64,000 bases of DNA from Bugula neritina (lineage: Eukaryota; Bryozoa; Gymnolaemata; Cheilostomatida; Bugulidae), in the NCBI GenBank assembly GCA_964035545.1, contig OZ037767.1, positions 26,955,628-27,019,627 on the forward strand, given 5' to 3'. Below are positions 1 through 13,054 of this stretch, piece by piece (the stretch's first letter is position 1; every line of letters begins with the position of its first letter). The notes under the pieces are model-generated. The model had not been told where the DNA came from and searched no databases. It worked only from the letters and a program-made list of their open reading frames with translations. Both the position numbers and the translations under genes were made by a program.

Positions 1-61
1 AGTATACGATGCTTGGTACAATAATTCACCCGTATGTGTACACGCGCGCATGTGTTTACAG

Positions 62-199
62 CTCTATACATGTATATACACAGTATAATACAGTTCTATG
101 AATATATATACACAGTATAATACAGATCTATACATGTATATACACAGTATAATACAATTCTACAGATGTATATACACAGTATAATACAGTTCTATACAT
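62..199. repeat. Short tandem repeat in a GRIN1 intron
   Basis: About four imperfect copies of a ~32-39 bp A+T-rich unit containing ATATACACAGTATAATACAG lie just upstream of the first GRIN1 exon in the window. They end close to the splice acceptor at 206-207. Nothing suggests a coding role; the region is read as intron. Confidence 0.8.
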
Positions 200-207
200 A
201 AACGCAG

Positions 208-3200
208 GTATCCAACTCATCCTCCAAGTCCGAATGGAATGGTATGATGGGGGAACTGCTCTCTGGAAAGGCTGACATGATTGTTGCACCACTGACTATC
301 GACCCGGAGAGGGCAGAATATGTTGACTTCACAAAACCTTTCAAATTTCTTGGCACAACTATCCTCATAAAAGAAGTACAAGTTTACTATTTTAAATCAT
401 TTCGGCTTAGTTTGTGTATGAAGATATCACTGAAGCTTGCGTGGAACTGATTCTGTTTTGTAAATTATTCCAGAACACTAAAGTCTCCAGCTTGGGCTCC
501 TTCCTTCAACCTTTCCAGAGTACGCTGTGGTTCTTAGTGGTTGTCTCTGTTCATGTCATAGCCTTAGTTCTCTACTTACTTGACAGGTAAGTTTTTTCAG
601 ATAAGAGTGAGAGCCCATAAAGTGTTTCCTGCTCACTTTTGATTATATATTTGCCACCCAGGCTTGTAGTTCTTCAAATGCAGAGTTATCCAGACTATAT
701 GTTGATACTGTAGGATTGTTTTTAGGTCATAATTCAAGGATTGCAAGTTTTTGTTTATACTGTCTGTAATATTTCAGTCTAAATTAACCAAAATGATGTG
801 TGTGAGACTTCATGTGGTAGTTATGTATTGATATCTATCCATAATATATACTTATCATATGTAATTTTCTAATTAACAAATTGTAATTTTGAATTTAATT
901 TGCCATATTTTTGTTAGAAGTTTTTCAATAACGTGAATTTAGTTTAGATAATGTTATTCCTAATTTCAAAATGCTTTCTTGTTTAAACTTTTTTTATATT
1001 TTATAAGCCTGGATCAAGCAATAGGGAGCATTGATCTGGTAGTTTGGGTTAACTTCTAAGATTTAATGAAACTTTTGTAGCCTCAGATCTATAGTATTTT
1101 GTGATAACATTTTATACTTTTTGGTTTGCTTTACTAAGTAGTACTTGCATATAAGATGCGAAAACTTTAGTTCTTATAAATTACTTTTCAGTAGGTAGTT
1201 AGTGTAGCCGAGAGCAGTTATATTAGGATTCCATTGTAGGTTTAGTCCTTTCGGACAGTTGCAATTAGCCCGAGTTACAGACTCTGAAGACTCTCTCAGT
1301 CTATCTACAGCTGTCTGGTTTGCATGGGGAGTTTTGCTCAACAGTGGAATTGGTGAAGGCATGTATTCTATACTTTATTGTGGAGAAGCACACCAAGTTG
1401 TCAATGAGAAAATCTACTTTAATCCATCTGCTGCACCATAACATAGTTTGTCATCTTTTTAAGGAACTCCAAAGAGTTTTAGCGCTCGAGTCCTCGGGAT
1501 GGTATGGGCTGGCTTTGCAATGATCATAGTGGCGTCATATACTGCTAATTTAGCTGCTTTCCTTGTGCTCGATAAACCTGAGGCTACGATATCTGGCATT
1601 GATGACCCAAGGGTTAGTCTGGCTTATGAATAGAACACTGTAGAAACTCTAGAATTCTTCATTTGTGGTTTGAACTTTTATAACCTGGAAAGATTTACTC
1701 GCATTATGTTGTTATAGTTTTATGTACTTTAGCTGAGAAATCCAACAGAGAATTTCAAGTTTGCGACAGTGAAACACAGTGCCATTGAGCTCTATTTTAA
1801 ACGACAGGTAGAATTCACCACTATGTATAGGACAATGCAGAATGATAACAAAGACACTGTAGAAGAAGCTATAGCTGCTGTTGAGAATGGGTAAACACAA
1901 TGTATACAACAGATGTTCATGTGTATAATACTGTCTGAATATAAGAATATCTAAAGATTGATTGTACCCACAATAACTAGTGTGGGTAAATCACTACAGT
2001 AAAGAATCCAAAGTTTATCATACAGCATAAAGTAAAATTTTACTAACTTGAATATTGTAACTGACTATTGGTTTAAATGCTCAATTCACAATTTTCAGGT
2101 CAAAATTAGATTCAGGTTAGTAGTTGAGAAAGCAACTCCTACTTGAAATATGAATACTTCTTCCTGTTACATATGTCTTGAAACAATATTCTCACACTGT
2201 TAACCTGTTGTCTAGCTGTTGTGTTGATTATTATTGTTTAATAGAGACCTGCATGCGTTCATCTGGGACTCCCCACGTCTGCGATATGAAGCTACAAAGA
2301 GTTGTGACCTCGTAACTGCCGGAGATTTGTTTGGTAGGTCAAGCTATGGCATTGCCTTCAAGAAGAACAGTCACTGGACTGAGAGGTTTTCACATAAGAT
2401 ATTGTCTTACCATGAAGGTATGCTGTTACTTCATAACACTTACTCTACTCGTGTTAGTAAATCTGTGTAACAATTGTCTGTACAGTTTTCTCATCCACTA
2501 GCAGTGGATATAAATTATTGTTGTTTGGAGTTGTCTATACCCACAACAGATTGTATTATGTAGTTTCCCTTTGTAAGTTTTTAAAAATACTGCTCATGTG
2601 ATAAACTAATTTTATTTTTAATTTGTATAAATAATGGAATAGAAATTGTTGTTAAAAATCATGAAGACTGGTTTATTTTGGAGTTGTCTTTCATATATTA
2701 AGTCCATTGCTAATATGAAAACATCTTTGCCCGGTTTGGTGTAAAACAGGGATATTTAGCATTTAGAATCTCTTTCAGATTCTGTATATTCTGAAAGACA
2801 GCTTGGCAAGTATTAAGTGAGATATATATGAAATGCAGCACACTGTATGCCATAGCTTATACATTGTATATTAGCTAACATTTTTCATATATACTTTAAA
2901 ATCAACTGACACAATTTCCAAATTTGTTTGTATGATCTAGACTGTAAAGATAAAGTTCCAATGACTATAACACAAATATTTACCAGGTTTTATCATTACA
3001 ATAAACAATAATTCGTTTGCGTTCCTAATTTCCGTGGTCATGCTTTTTCATTGTGTAAGCAGACAACTCTTAAAAATTGTTTTGCTTTGTAGTTATATGG
3101 TTATAGTCGTTGTAGCTTAACTATGATGAGCACTACTTTGTTTTACTATCCATCTCACACATACTGACCATGATAACACATTAATACATACTCAATTCTG

Positions 3201-6200
3201 CCTGCTAGTACAAAGTAGATAGTAATTGAATGAGTGCAGTGAAGTCACTGCGATTAGTATATAGTCAAGACTATACAGAATACAGCTGAATGCAAAAGTA
3301 AACTGCATTTAGATTATATTCAACATTTTTGAAGTTAGTTTAACTTTTTTCTACTTCACCTGACCTATTTTGGACAAAATTAGTGTTGGCTAAAGCATAT
3401 TGTAGATAAATTCCCTTTCCTCCACTATTCTCACTTTTAACTTTTGGACTGGGGTGTGGATTTGAAGTGTGCTTGTCTTAATTAAAAAATACAATTTTTT
3501 AGTTTATAAATTTTATAAATTACGCACACTTTTGGTATTAGCAAGTCTTTATCTAGTCACCTTTTGCTATAAGCTGCCAAAGGCAAGGAAATGTGATGTT
3601 ATGAGTTTAATTTTATTTTACAACACTTTTTAGTCGGTAAAATGGAAAGGTATGACACAAAGTGGATACTAAACTCATCTGCAGCTGCTAACTGTGATGA
3701 TGGAAGTACATCTCCAGCTACCTTAGGTCTAAAGAACATGGCCGGTACCTTGACGTTATTTCAACAACTATATTGAAAACTTGGAATCTAATATCTAATT
3801 AATATATTGGTTGGATTGCATAGTAAATGTAGCTGTTCTAAATCACAGTAGAATAATAATTAGTGATAGTCCTACTTAACTGGAGATCATTCTTGAAAAA
3901 TACAGTTTAATTTTATGATCTTTCAGCTTTATAATTTACATTTGAACACTTGCTGAATGACTGTCATGTAATGAGAGTATTTCTTGTAGTGTCTCCATAT
4001 TGTAGGAGTGTTTATCATGGTGGCTGTGGGCATTGGTGTTGGATTCATTATGCTAATGACTGAAATACTGTACAGTAAATATCAGGGCGAGAAAGAAAAA
4101 CAAAATGATATTGCAAAGAAAGCAGTGGCCAGATGGAAAAGATACGTTCAGGTAGATGCTCGTAATCTATTTTTGGGTGAAGTTATGTTAATAAAATTGT
4201 GTTTATATGGTATGTTTATATGTAAAGAAAAGATGAAAAATATGATACAAGGAATAGTATTGTGAAATAAATCTTTTACATCAGCTTGTAATTATGCGTG
4301 ATAGTTATGAAGTCAAAGGGAATAAAAAATGAAACTAAGGGAATTATTGCTTACTTTCACATGTTACAAGTGTTAAATTGATAGCAGCAGTTCAACTTAA
4401 ACTATTAAATCCTAATAGAAAGCATAAATTGAGAATCATTTTTGTATAATCTATTAAAAGTTGTCTTCTTTTCTTTAGTTGTATTAATCATTTTTAATTT
4501 GCTTATAGAGGAGAAGAGCTTTGCGGAAAACCTGGGCACTGATAAAAGACATAAACGATAGTGAAGTCATCACTGAGAACGAGGTATGCGGTACTCATAT
4601 CACATTGATGCATAATTTATTTATACCATCATATACCCATGTCATTTTTTTAATTAGTTTTATATAATCTGCTTAAGCATTGCTTAAAAGCAATTAGATT
4701 ATAAAATCCTGAACTCTTCAAATGCCAAAATCATTTACAAATTTTATACTTTGTATTATTTCAAAATTGTTTTAAAATATAGAAAATAAAAAAAGGTTGA
4801 ATTTGGATTAGGAATTTTGCTTGTAGTAAAATGGTCTAATTTTTTACATAGAACCTTTGTTGCTGAATATTTTTGACACTGTGAGGATTTTAATGACAGT
4901 AAAAAGCTATGTATCATATCCTTATGTTTAACTTTTTTATTATTTTTTTTCAAGATTTGTATAATTGCTGTACATACTCACTGCTTGCTTTCCATCTAAT
5001 ACTGCTGCATGCATACACTCTAACCTGCTCTAATCTCTGCTTATGCTAACAAATACAATGCATACTGTTGTCATTCTGCACATTAAATACTACATTTAGG
5101 AATACAGCACACAGCATATGGTATGTAGTATATGGGCCTTTGAATTCTAATGTTAACTCACCCAAAGTGTTACTAATAATACACATAACCTGAACTAGAT
5201 GCATGGGCAGGTCTGTTTCCCCCACAAAGGTTACAAACTAAAAGTTCTGCATTTGTAAATTTTATCCAACTAGTTCTGTGCTGGAACTATACTATGTGCC
5301 AATGGAATTATAAATTATTTCAGAATTTTTTTCTTTAACAACCATTCTCCTAAGTGCATGTATGGTGTTGCAACCCAAATACACGGTAAAAGTTTTAGCT
5401 CAACCAAATAATTGCAATGTTGTTGAACAACATTGGTTGTCTATTAAATTTTAGAGTCACCCATTTTACTCCCTCCCCTCCCTTTGTACAGCCTGTGTGA
5501 TGCTTGGTGATATTGTGAAGATAATTCTAAAACTCCTAGACATATATTATAATATGAAATATACTCAGTTAAGAGATGTGTGTGTCAAATTAAACAAATG
5601 TTGTGTTTACATCAAATTCTGGTTTAGATTTGAGTGCAAATTTGAAAAAAAAGATTTTCGTACCCTCTGCATTAACGGAAATTTTATAAAATATTAAATA
5701 TAATTTTTGATACACTGCGTTAAACATACTATACTACACTTTACTGTACTATATATACTCTAATATACTGCACCATATTTCATTGCACTGCACTATATTG
5801 TATTAGGTACTGTATTGTACGACACTGTACTGTACTATATAATACATATACTTTAATTTACTTATGGTATGCTATAATGCTACACTGCACTATCTTATAC
5901 TTCATTGTACTGTACCATATTGTACTATACCATACTGTATGGTATTTCAATTTCAATCACTGTGCTGCACTATGCTATACGTTGTTTACTTATAATATGT
6001 TACACCGCATGCACTATATTATACTTCACTGTACTGTATTGCACCATACATCACTATTCTATACTATACTACATGGTATCTGGATCACATGTTACAGAGA
6101 CAGCGAATAAGAGCATATCTAGAAGGATCGTCTTGCAAGACAAAGTCTATGTCACCATCACAGAGCAGACTCAGCCCGGCAGCTCTCACCCCTTCCAAGC

Positions 6201-7201
6201 TGGCATCTATGACTCAGAAAACAAGTAAAAATGGAGATTTGTCTCCCGCCAGTCATGAGTAAGCAATTCCTTGTTAATGTGTTAATCTTGTCTAACTACA
6301 TTATATCAATGTACATACTTTTTACATATAATATATAAATAGCTGATCTTGGTAGAAGAATCATGTTTTTGAAAGGTATGACAACTCCTAAATGCTCTAT
6401 CTAATTTTATTATCTCTTAGTCCACAATTGCATATAATAATTGACATTCTTCAAATTTAAATATGGGTGACATTGTTGTATTGTTGAGACATAAATACTA
6501 ATAGCAACAGTCCCTGTAGTTTCCTCAACTCTTCAATGCATCATCTCAATATTTTCGTCAATGTAGCACACATAACAAGTATTTTACTTTTAAATGTAGT
6601 TCAATATTTTTATATCCAGTCTTACAATGTATTCAAGCCAAGCTGTTGAACATTCTCTCATGCCATAAAACTATTCCAATTACAGTTTAGATACGAACAA
6701 TAGTTATTTGATACTATGAGTTCTTTTCTTTGAGAATATTTGGGGCTAATTATTCATATTTAATGAATACTTACAGTATGAATAACCTATGTGTGCTAAC
6801 AGATATCCTAAACTACATTTTTATGACTTTGTTGGTCATGCAGCAATCAGTACCAATTAGAAAATATGTTTAAATTATTTTAAATTCCAATACCCACTAT
6901 GCTGCAATTTGTTGGTGACATGCAGGTAAAATGGATAGGGCTCTACTAAATCCATAGAAAAACCTTTCATGAGTCAATATTATCGAAAGAACTGATGATC
7001 ATTACATATATTTTGCTTGAACTGTACCACACATGACAAATGATTTCTTTTTGTACAAACTATGTATTTTACAGAGATCTAAGGGAATTTCCAAGACACG
7101 AAGTCGTGGATATGCCAGCAAGAACTACAAGTGTCTTACCACCGAACTTTTATAATGATGAAACAGTAAAACATAATCCAATATACAGTGAGACTGATTA
7201 G
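208..7201 (+). CDS. GRIN1: NMDA receptor subunit GluN1-like, 3' half of gene
   Basis: This is the C-terminal half of the obligatory glycine-binding subunit of NMDA-type glutamate receptors, a plasma-membrane cation channel. Proposed exons are 208-375, 474-586, 1240-1358, 1464-1612, 1733-1890, 2245-2417, 3634-3744, 4006-4151, 4509-4583, 6098-6258 and 7075-7201 (499 residues, stop TAG). In order they show ligand-binding lobe S1 ([19 protein letters not shown]), helix M1, the pore loop ([12 protein letters not shown], with the Asn of the Mg2+/Ca2+ selectivity site), M3 with the gating motif SYTANLAAF, lobe S2 with the ligand-contact Asp in FIWDS, M4 and a cytoplasmic tail. The tail has a basic RRRALRK stretch after M4 and ends in SETD, not a classical PDZ ligand. 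The pore Asn, SYTANLAAF and ligand Asp argue for GluN1 over GluN2/3 or AMPA/kainate types. The 5' half lies outside the window. One intron (1359-1463) appears to use a GC donor. Confidence 0.95.
5715..6085. repeat. Degenerate ~5-bp periodic tract (ACT/TAT-rich) in GRIN1 intron
   Basis: A low-complexity stretch built from degenerate pentamers such as GTACT, ATACT, CACTG and TATAC fills about 370 bp directly before the GRIN1 exon at 6098. Apparent open frames here (runs of Leu, Tyr, Ile and His) are by-products of the repeat. It looks like an old, decayed pentanucleotide satellite. Confidence 0.6.
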
Positions 7202-8110
7202 CCTCGCTGCATGACGATGTTATCAATATTGGTAGCTATACATTACCCTTACATTTGAATAGGCTATAGCTAAAAGATAAGACACGTTTCTGGATTACAT
7301 TCTACATTGCATGGTCTAGCATGATTGAATTTTTTTTTTACACTCATCATCTTATTTTTAAGAAAATATTCGTTTTAATAGAGTTTATTCATTTTATTGC
7401 AAAGTTTATTATAGTAGCTCTATACAATTTTGTACAAAAATGCACAATGTACTGTTAAGAATGGCTTTGCTAAATACAAAGAGACAAAAAAATACAGCAA
7501 TATGAAGAATTCATTGAGCCATGGTACAGCCTAGTGTAGCGTTGGATTCCAGCCTAGTTGCCGTATATGCACAAGTGCTACAGATTGCTTCACACTTGGA
7601 ATAACTACTCAACAAAGAGGACATCTCAGTTGAATGGTTATGTATAACAACACTTGAAATAATAAAAACAACGAGAAATGTAAATTGTGCACTAAAAATA
7701 ATATTTTTAAGTTCTCCAACTACTATCTAACACCATTACTGAAAACAAAAAAGTAGTAGCCAATAGACCACTATATCTTGATAGCAACAGAAACAACTCA
7801 ATTTTAAGAGGAAAAGTGCGAGACCAAGGAATCTGCTGACCCTGAGCCAATTCACTGATATTTCAGAGATTTGAGCACTCAGAGTCGGCAGCATCTAGAA
7901 CCAGTAGCACCTGGCAGCGCCTGGTAGTATTGGCATTTCCTGTTGGCTAGAGCAACAGCCACACAGACTGAAACCATGGCAATGAATCTCATCAATATAT
8001 ACTCTTAAATATAAACAAAGTGGAACCAGTGAACCAGCATCCTGTCTGCGCTAGCATCAGTTCCAAGACAGTATCACCAGCGTGCTAATCACGGTTACTG
8101 TGCCACTGCG
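7202..8110. other. Convergent 3'-UTR region between GRIN1 and CNOT2
   Basis: This gap separates the GRIN1 stop (+) from the CNOT2 stop (-). A plus-strand AATAAA at 7661-7666 is the first canonical polyadenylation signal after GRIN1. On the minus strand AATAAA (TTTATT on plus) occurs at 7384-7389 and 7393-7398, the first found downstream of CNOT2. If these are used, the two transcripts overlap tail to tail by roughly 270 nt. No ORF of interest is present. Confidence 0.55.
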
Positions 8111-11100
8111 TTAGTGGTTAGGAGGTAAAGAATGAGTGGCCGGGGCTTGTTGCTGCTGTTGGTTGGGATTAGGCAGCTTTTTTTCTTCTAGCTTACTGTA
8201 TTCCAGATTATGGAGCTCCTTCACCACCTAGGCAATGACATACACTTGAACATAACATAGTATTGCTTATTCATCAACTGCAAGCTTCATTTGTTGGTGC
8301 AAAAGTTGATAGTTGTTGTTTTTAAGATCAAGTAATTAAAATTATTTCCCTATAGGTGGAAAACCAGCTGATAAAAACACTATAAAATAGAAGAGTGTAG
8401 TTATAATTGAGATGAAAGAGTATGTTGCTGCTAAATGCATAAAAAACATATTAAATTTTTATACACGCATAACAACAATATGACAATTCCCCAGCAAGAT
8501 TATGTCTTGTGCATTTCTTTGAACACAGCTGATAATTTAAGTGAGAAAAGAAAGAGTATATTTCACCAAGGAAATAGAGCTACCAAACATGGAGAAGATG
8601 CCATGGCTTTGTGGTAAAGCTTACCTTTCTCCAAGAGAGAGGGTCGAAGATATAGTAGTGACCAGAGGTGTGTGTACTGGACTTCATTTGTTCCTTATCA
8701 GAGCCTGCAGCTGGAATTAGCCACACTTGTTCTTCTTTGTGGTACCTCCAATTTCTGGTATATCTAAAAAGGCACACAGTGCTTAGTACAAACATCTGGA
8801 TGTTTTGATGCTCAGCAATAATACTGCATCACAGTTGAGATTTTAGTTATTTATTTGATAAATATGTTGATAATCTTCATTATGGGACTGGAGCAGCCAT
8901 GTTAACTACGTCATAGGTTTAAACCCGGAAGGACTATTGGTAAAAAAGCATTTAATAGAAATTGCTCATGCGCCACAGTAAAAAGTTCCCGGCATGTTAA
9001 GAGGCATGCCCTTAGCCTGCTCAAAAAACTTTTACCAACAGTGCTTCTCGCAGGGATGAAAACAGTAAACAAAACAAAAATTATAGAGCTGTGCGTAGCA
9101 AGTTAGTATATTATAGTTAGATAATGCTAATAACTATTTAAGAAAGAATACAAAAACATTACATGACTTGCTTGAGCATTACATTATATATATTTTCTAT
9201 ACTAAAGGTACACTCTATATAGCCTGTATAATGCTACTAACGAAACACTTACAGCTCTATTGAAGCTGCCATCTGCAGGCCATCGCCTGGGTTACAATAG
9301 AATAAATAAAACAACAAATCATCTCCAAATTTGTTAAACTTGATATCTGACAGCTTTTCCCTGATATAGGCGTTAGTTAGGTACTCAGCTGGCACGTGGT
9401 AGTCTATGTCTTGTGGCCTACACGGTCCATCAGCCCAGGGGGACTGGAACGTGCTGTAAAGATTTCTACAAGTACCAAAATATCTCATTAATCTCTAAAA
9501 TTTAAATATAAATAACTTCTATGGTGTTTTATAGACATCGTTTGGAGGTAAAAGTAACTTGCTCAAGTTGGATAAAACCATTTGAGAAACTGTATAACAT
9601 AACAAATGAATATACTGAGAATATGTTGCTAGGTAAGAGAAAAGCAGAATACTAACTCGACAGAATTGAGGTTTAGCCCTAGAGTAGTTAAATCAACGCC
9701 AGGAGCTAGGGCTACAAGATTGGCATCAGTCTCAGCTGCTCTTATGAAGGTCAGCAAGCCAATCATACCAAACTGATCGGTGAGCATGCCAGCTGGTATA
9801 TTGGTAATAGTACCTACACGTAATAACAGACATCACCTGTATCAGGGTATGTTGATACAAAATTCAGAGTAGGCTATAAGCAAATGTCTCAACAACTAAC
9901 AAATTTCAAAATCAAAATTATGAAAATATAATTCATTGACAGATAATTTGTTGATTACCTACTAAATAACGTGTATATAAAAACAACATGTTACTTAGGA
10001 ACGCAAATATTTTGAATTCCATAACATTCAATCTTTAACAAAAACACCATAGCTCAAAAACTCAACTGTTTGAAAGCTCAAAAACCCAACTGTTTAAAGG
10101 ATCAAAAACCGGTGCATTTCGCCATGTACAATACATACAATATGGCATACAAAATACCTGTCTAAGCACACACTTACCATCTGGTAACGTCTGAACACCT
10201 TTCATTGTTTTGGGCTCTGATCGACTCAAACTGTCTTTAGAACTCTAAAACACATAATAATCATTTGCATATTGCTTACAGCAGACTGTTGGAAACACTT
10301 CAACATCAAACAAGTGCAAAATTAAAAACAAAAGAGCTGAAGCAAGCAGTACACAAGTAGGGTATGCATCATCCAGAATGTATATGACAAGTGAGTAGTG
10401 TTACTGACTGCTGACAAGCACAAAAAGATTTGAATTACCTCCGAGGGGACTGAAGTTACTGGTGGTTGTTTCAATTGTTCTTGGCCATTACTAGAAGGTA
10501 TGGAGCCTGGCAGGGCAGGGAAATCTTCCTGTACCATGGAGAATTCACCACCACTGTCCATGTTCTTGCTATTACCACCTACCATACCAACTACAAGACA
10601 CACACTACTATTACCACCTACCATACCAACTACAAGACACACACTACTATTACCACCCACCATACCAACTACAAGACACACACACTACTATTACCACCCA
10701 CCATACCAACTACAAGACACACACACACTACTATTACCACTCACTATTCCAACTACAAGACACACACACACTACTATTACCACACACTATTCCAACTACA
10801 AGACACATAACTGATGCAGTTTCTCTCACACTCTCCACATACTATCAGTGAAAAGCAGATGTAAATTGCCGTAGCTTACCATAATTTCTAATATTCGGAA
10901 CAAGATTTGGTTGGGAGGGTATGGACCTGTTCGTAAGGGATGGGAATTCTGCTGCCGATAAATCAATGCCTACTTGACTCGAAGACTGCTGCTGCAAGTC
11001 ACTAGAGGAAGTAGCGTTGATTCCAGACGACCTTGACTGAGATGCTGGCTGCTGAGGGAAACTGAAAGCTTGGGGCTGACCGAAACCGGAATAGCTGAAG

Positions 11101-13054
11101 CATAGAATGCGTGCACATATATATTACACGCAGATATATTACATATAGAGTGCATACAGTGTGATATTATATAATGAAAAGCCAGTACCAGCATGTACTA
11201 TATACAGAGCACCTGTTTAGATGGGTCAAGGGTACTGCAAGCAACACACTTTTGACAAATGTTCAAGATATATGAGTTTGAACAATACACAATGTGTGAA
11301 ACAAGGCTACATGAAATGACAAATTATGACATCTGTCTGATGGTTATATGCTTGCAATTGGCTGGACCGTAGACCTGCCAACCTATCAGAATAGTAATAA
11401 CAAAATGTCTTAGTTGGTAATATTCTAATTTGCTTGTTCACTTACAACTATTATAAATCTCAAATAAATGTTGATCATTTTTCTTTTACTAGCCGACTAA
11501 AATATTCCCTTACTTGGTATTATTTGCTAATCTTTTCTGTATAGATTGTGGCTGGGAGGGCAGAATGTTTGGATGCATCTGATGCGACATGGGAAATGAC
11601 CTCATTGCCATATTGCTCATCGGGTTGCTCCTACAATGTGCTCAGTATATAACTGATGTGTATGAAAAGACTTGACATTAATAATGCATGCAAAGTTCTT
11701 ATTTAAGTCAAACAATTATATAACACAGTTAGTAAACTGTTGTTTCACCTGGAGATTGCGTGATAAATGCAAGAAACTGTTGATAATAAATAGACAAAGT
11801 ATATAGTTGTACGTAAAGACACATTTTCAAGTAGCTTAGTTATTATGCAAGACAAATGCAATAAAGATGTAACTTCATACATGCAGCCCATTCATATTAA
11901 ACTTTTGTTTATGACTTGCTTACGCTCAACCAGAAGCTATGGCTTTGTAAGCTACATATTTTTGTCGGCAACATAGCTCAACTTTTAATGAGGTGCCAGA
12001 GAAAACAAATGTTGATTGCTTTTTATAATATTCCCAGTGTGGTATTTGTCAGTTTAACACCAAACTAAAGCTGCTTTGCAGTGACTAGCCCTACAGAAAC
12101 ACAGTGAGTTGTAGAACAGAGAATGGCTATAGTGACACACCTGTTTGGTGACTGCGGTTGCAACATACTGGTTGGCGTTGATCTTTGGTAACCTATTCCA
12201 GTCATTGTGGGTACAGAATTACCATTGTAACCCCTACTATTCATTGCTACAGTAAACAAACATATTTACATTAATTTACCAGCATTGTACATAGATTATT
12301 TACGGAATTATGATGTTTCAAAAACAAATCAAACTCTTGTATCAATTTACTATGAGAATGGCACAAACTTTGCTGCAATATTTTATTAAAATAAACTTGA
12401 ATATACTTAAAATTGCTTCTAGGACACAGGGAAATACTTTTGCTATTTGGAATTCAATAAAAACCTACATTGCTGTGGGTAGATCATATTTGACGTAGGG
12501 GTAAATGACTGTGAAGGTGACGCACTGGTATTGTACACCTAAAACACATAGCAAAACAGATCTTTTAAGGAACTTCATGAAAAATACAACTAGGGTTATT
12601 TAACTACATTTTAATAGTTAGGAAGCTTTCATAACATAATAAATATAGCTCAGAAACGGTAGCTGGCTGTTACATGTTAAACAGAGTACTAGACAAAACA
12701 ATAGAATAAGAAGTACCACTATAAGCAAGCTCTAAAGCATTACTTAGTTTAAATTAAAACAACTTACGCCAACAGCATCTCTTTGAAACATGTTGGACTG
12801 GGTTTGCCCATTATTGAAGTACATACTAGTTTCAGGGTCATCATCGTCCAAGTAAAATCCCTGGTAAAATATATACTCACCATTTTCACTAAGTCGATAT
12901 ATTATTGAAAATTATAAATCAATTTTCAAGCTTCAACTTTAGAATTGGAACATTTTGTTGCAGATAACAAGACTGAATCATGGATGCAGAATTAGAGAAC
13001 TAAGTTTCTAGATATAGATCAGAATATAATTGAAACCTTTTTCTTTTGTGACAT
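8111..13054 (-). CDS. CNOT2: CCR4-NOT transcription complex subunit 2
   Basis: CNOT2 is a structural subunit of the cytoplasmic and nuclear CCR4-NOT deadenylase, pairing with CNOT3 on the CNOT1 scaffold. Proposed exons, in gene order: 13054-13037, 12860-12768, 12538-12469, 12246-12141, 11630-11514, 11094-10880, 10578-10439, 10244-10178, 9813-9657, 9465-9253, 8763-8625 and 8227-8111. These give 483 residues (vertebrate protein ~540). The first half is Ser/Gln/Asn-rich and disordered, with two short conserved motifs, GIDLSAAEFPSLTNR and QEDFPALPG. The C-terminal half is the NOT-box domain, with TDQFGMIGLLTFIRAAETD, DLTTLGLNLNS, CRPQDID, NWRYHKEEQVW and SWRKVVKEL. The first coding exon (M-S-Q-K-K-K) is short and its donor (GTTTCA) is weak, so the start is the least secure part. 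A 39-bp minisatellite abuts the exon at 10578. Confidence 0.93.
8928..9047. mobile_element. Small imperfect inverted-repeat element (MITE-like remnant) in CNOT2 intron
   Basis: An 18-bp arm at 8928-8945 matches the reverse complement of 9030-9047 at 16 of 18 positions, around a ~84-bp interior with no coding capacity. The interior holds a shorter palindrome (GGCATG...GGCATGCC). It lies in the CNOT2 intron between 8763 and 9253. Clear target-site duplications were not found, so a chance or decayed hairpin remains possible. Confidence 0.4.
10569..10806. repeat. 39-43 bp minisatellite abutting a CNOT2 exon
   Basis: Six or so copies of a unit containing CCAACTACAAGACACACACT followed by ACTATTACCACC. 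Copies nearest the exon have a 39-bp period; more distant ones gain CA dinucleotides (41 bp or more). On the CNOT2 strand each unit contains a splice-acceptor-like GGTAG followed by GTGGTAATAG. Those last ten bases also form the start of the exon ending at 10578, so the exon edge is itself part of the array. Confidence 0.85.

Noticed and set aside
244..450. Possible bacterial-type periplasmic binding protein fragment ([17 protein letters not shown])
   Set aside because: That similarity is the shared ligand-binding fold; the following exons with the channel pore show it is an ionotropic glutamate receptor.
10466..10814. Plus-strand Thr/His-rich open frames
   Set aside because: Antisense to a CNOT2 exon and its minisatellite; no homology and no splice support.
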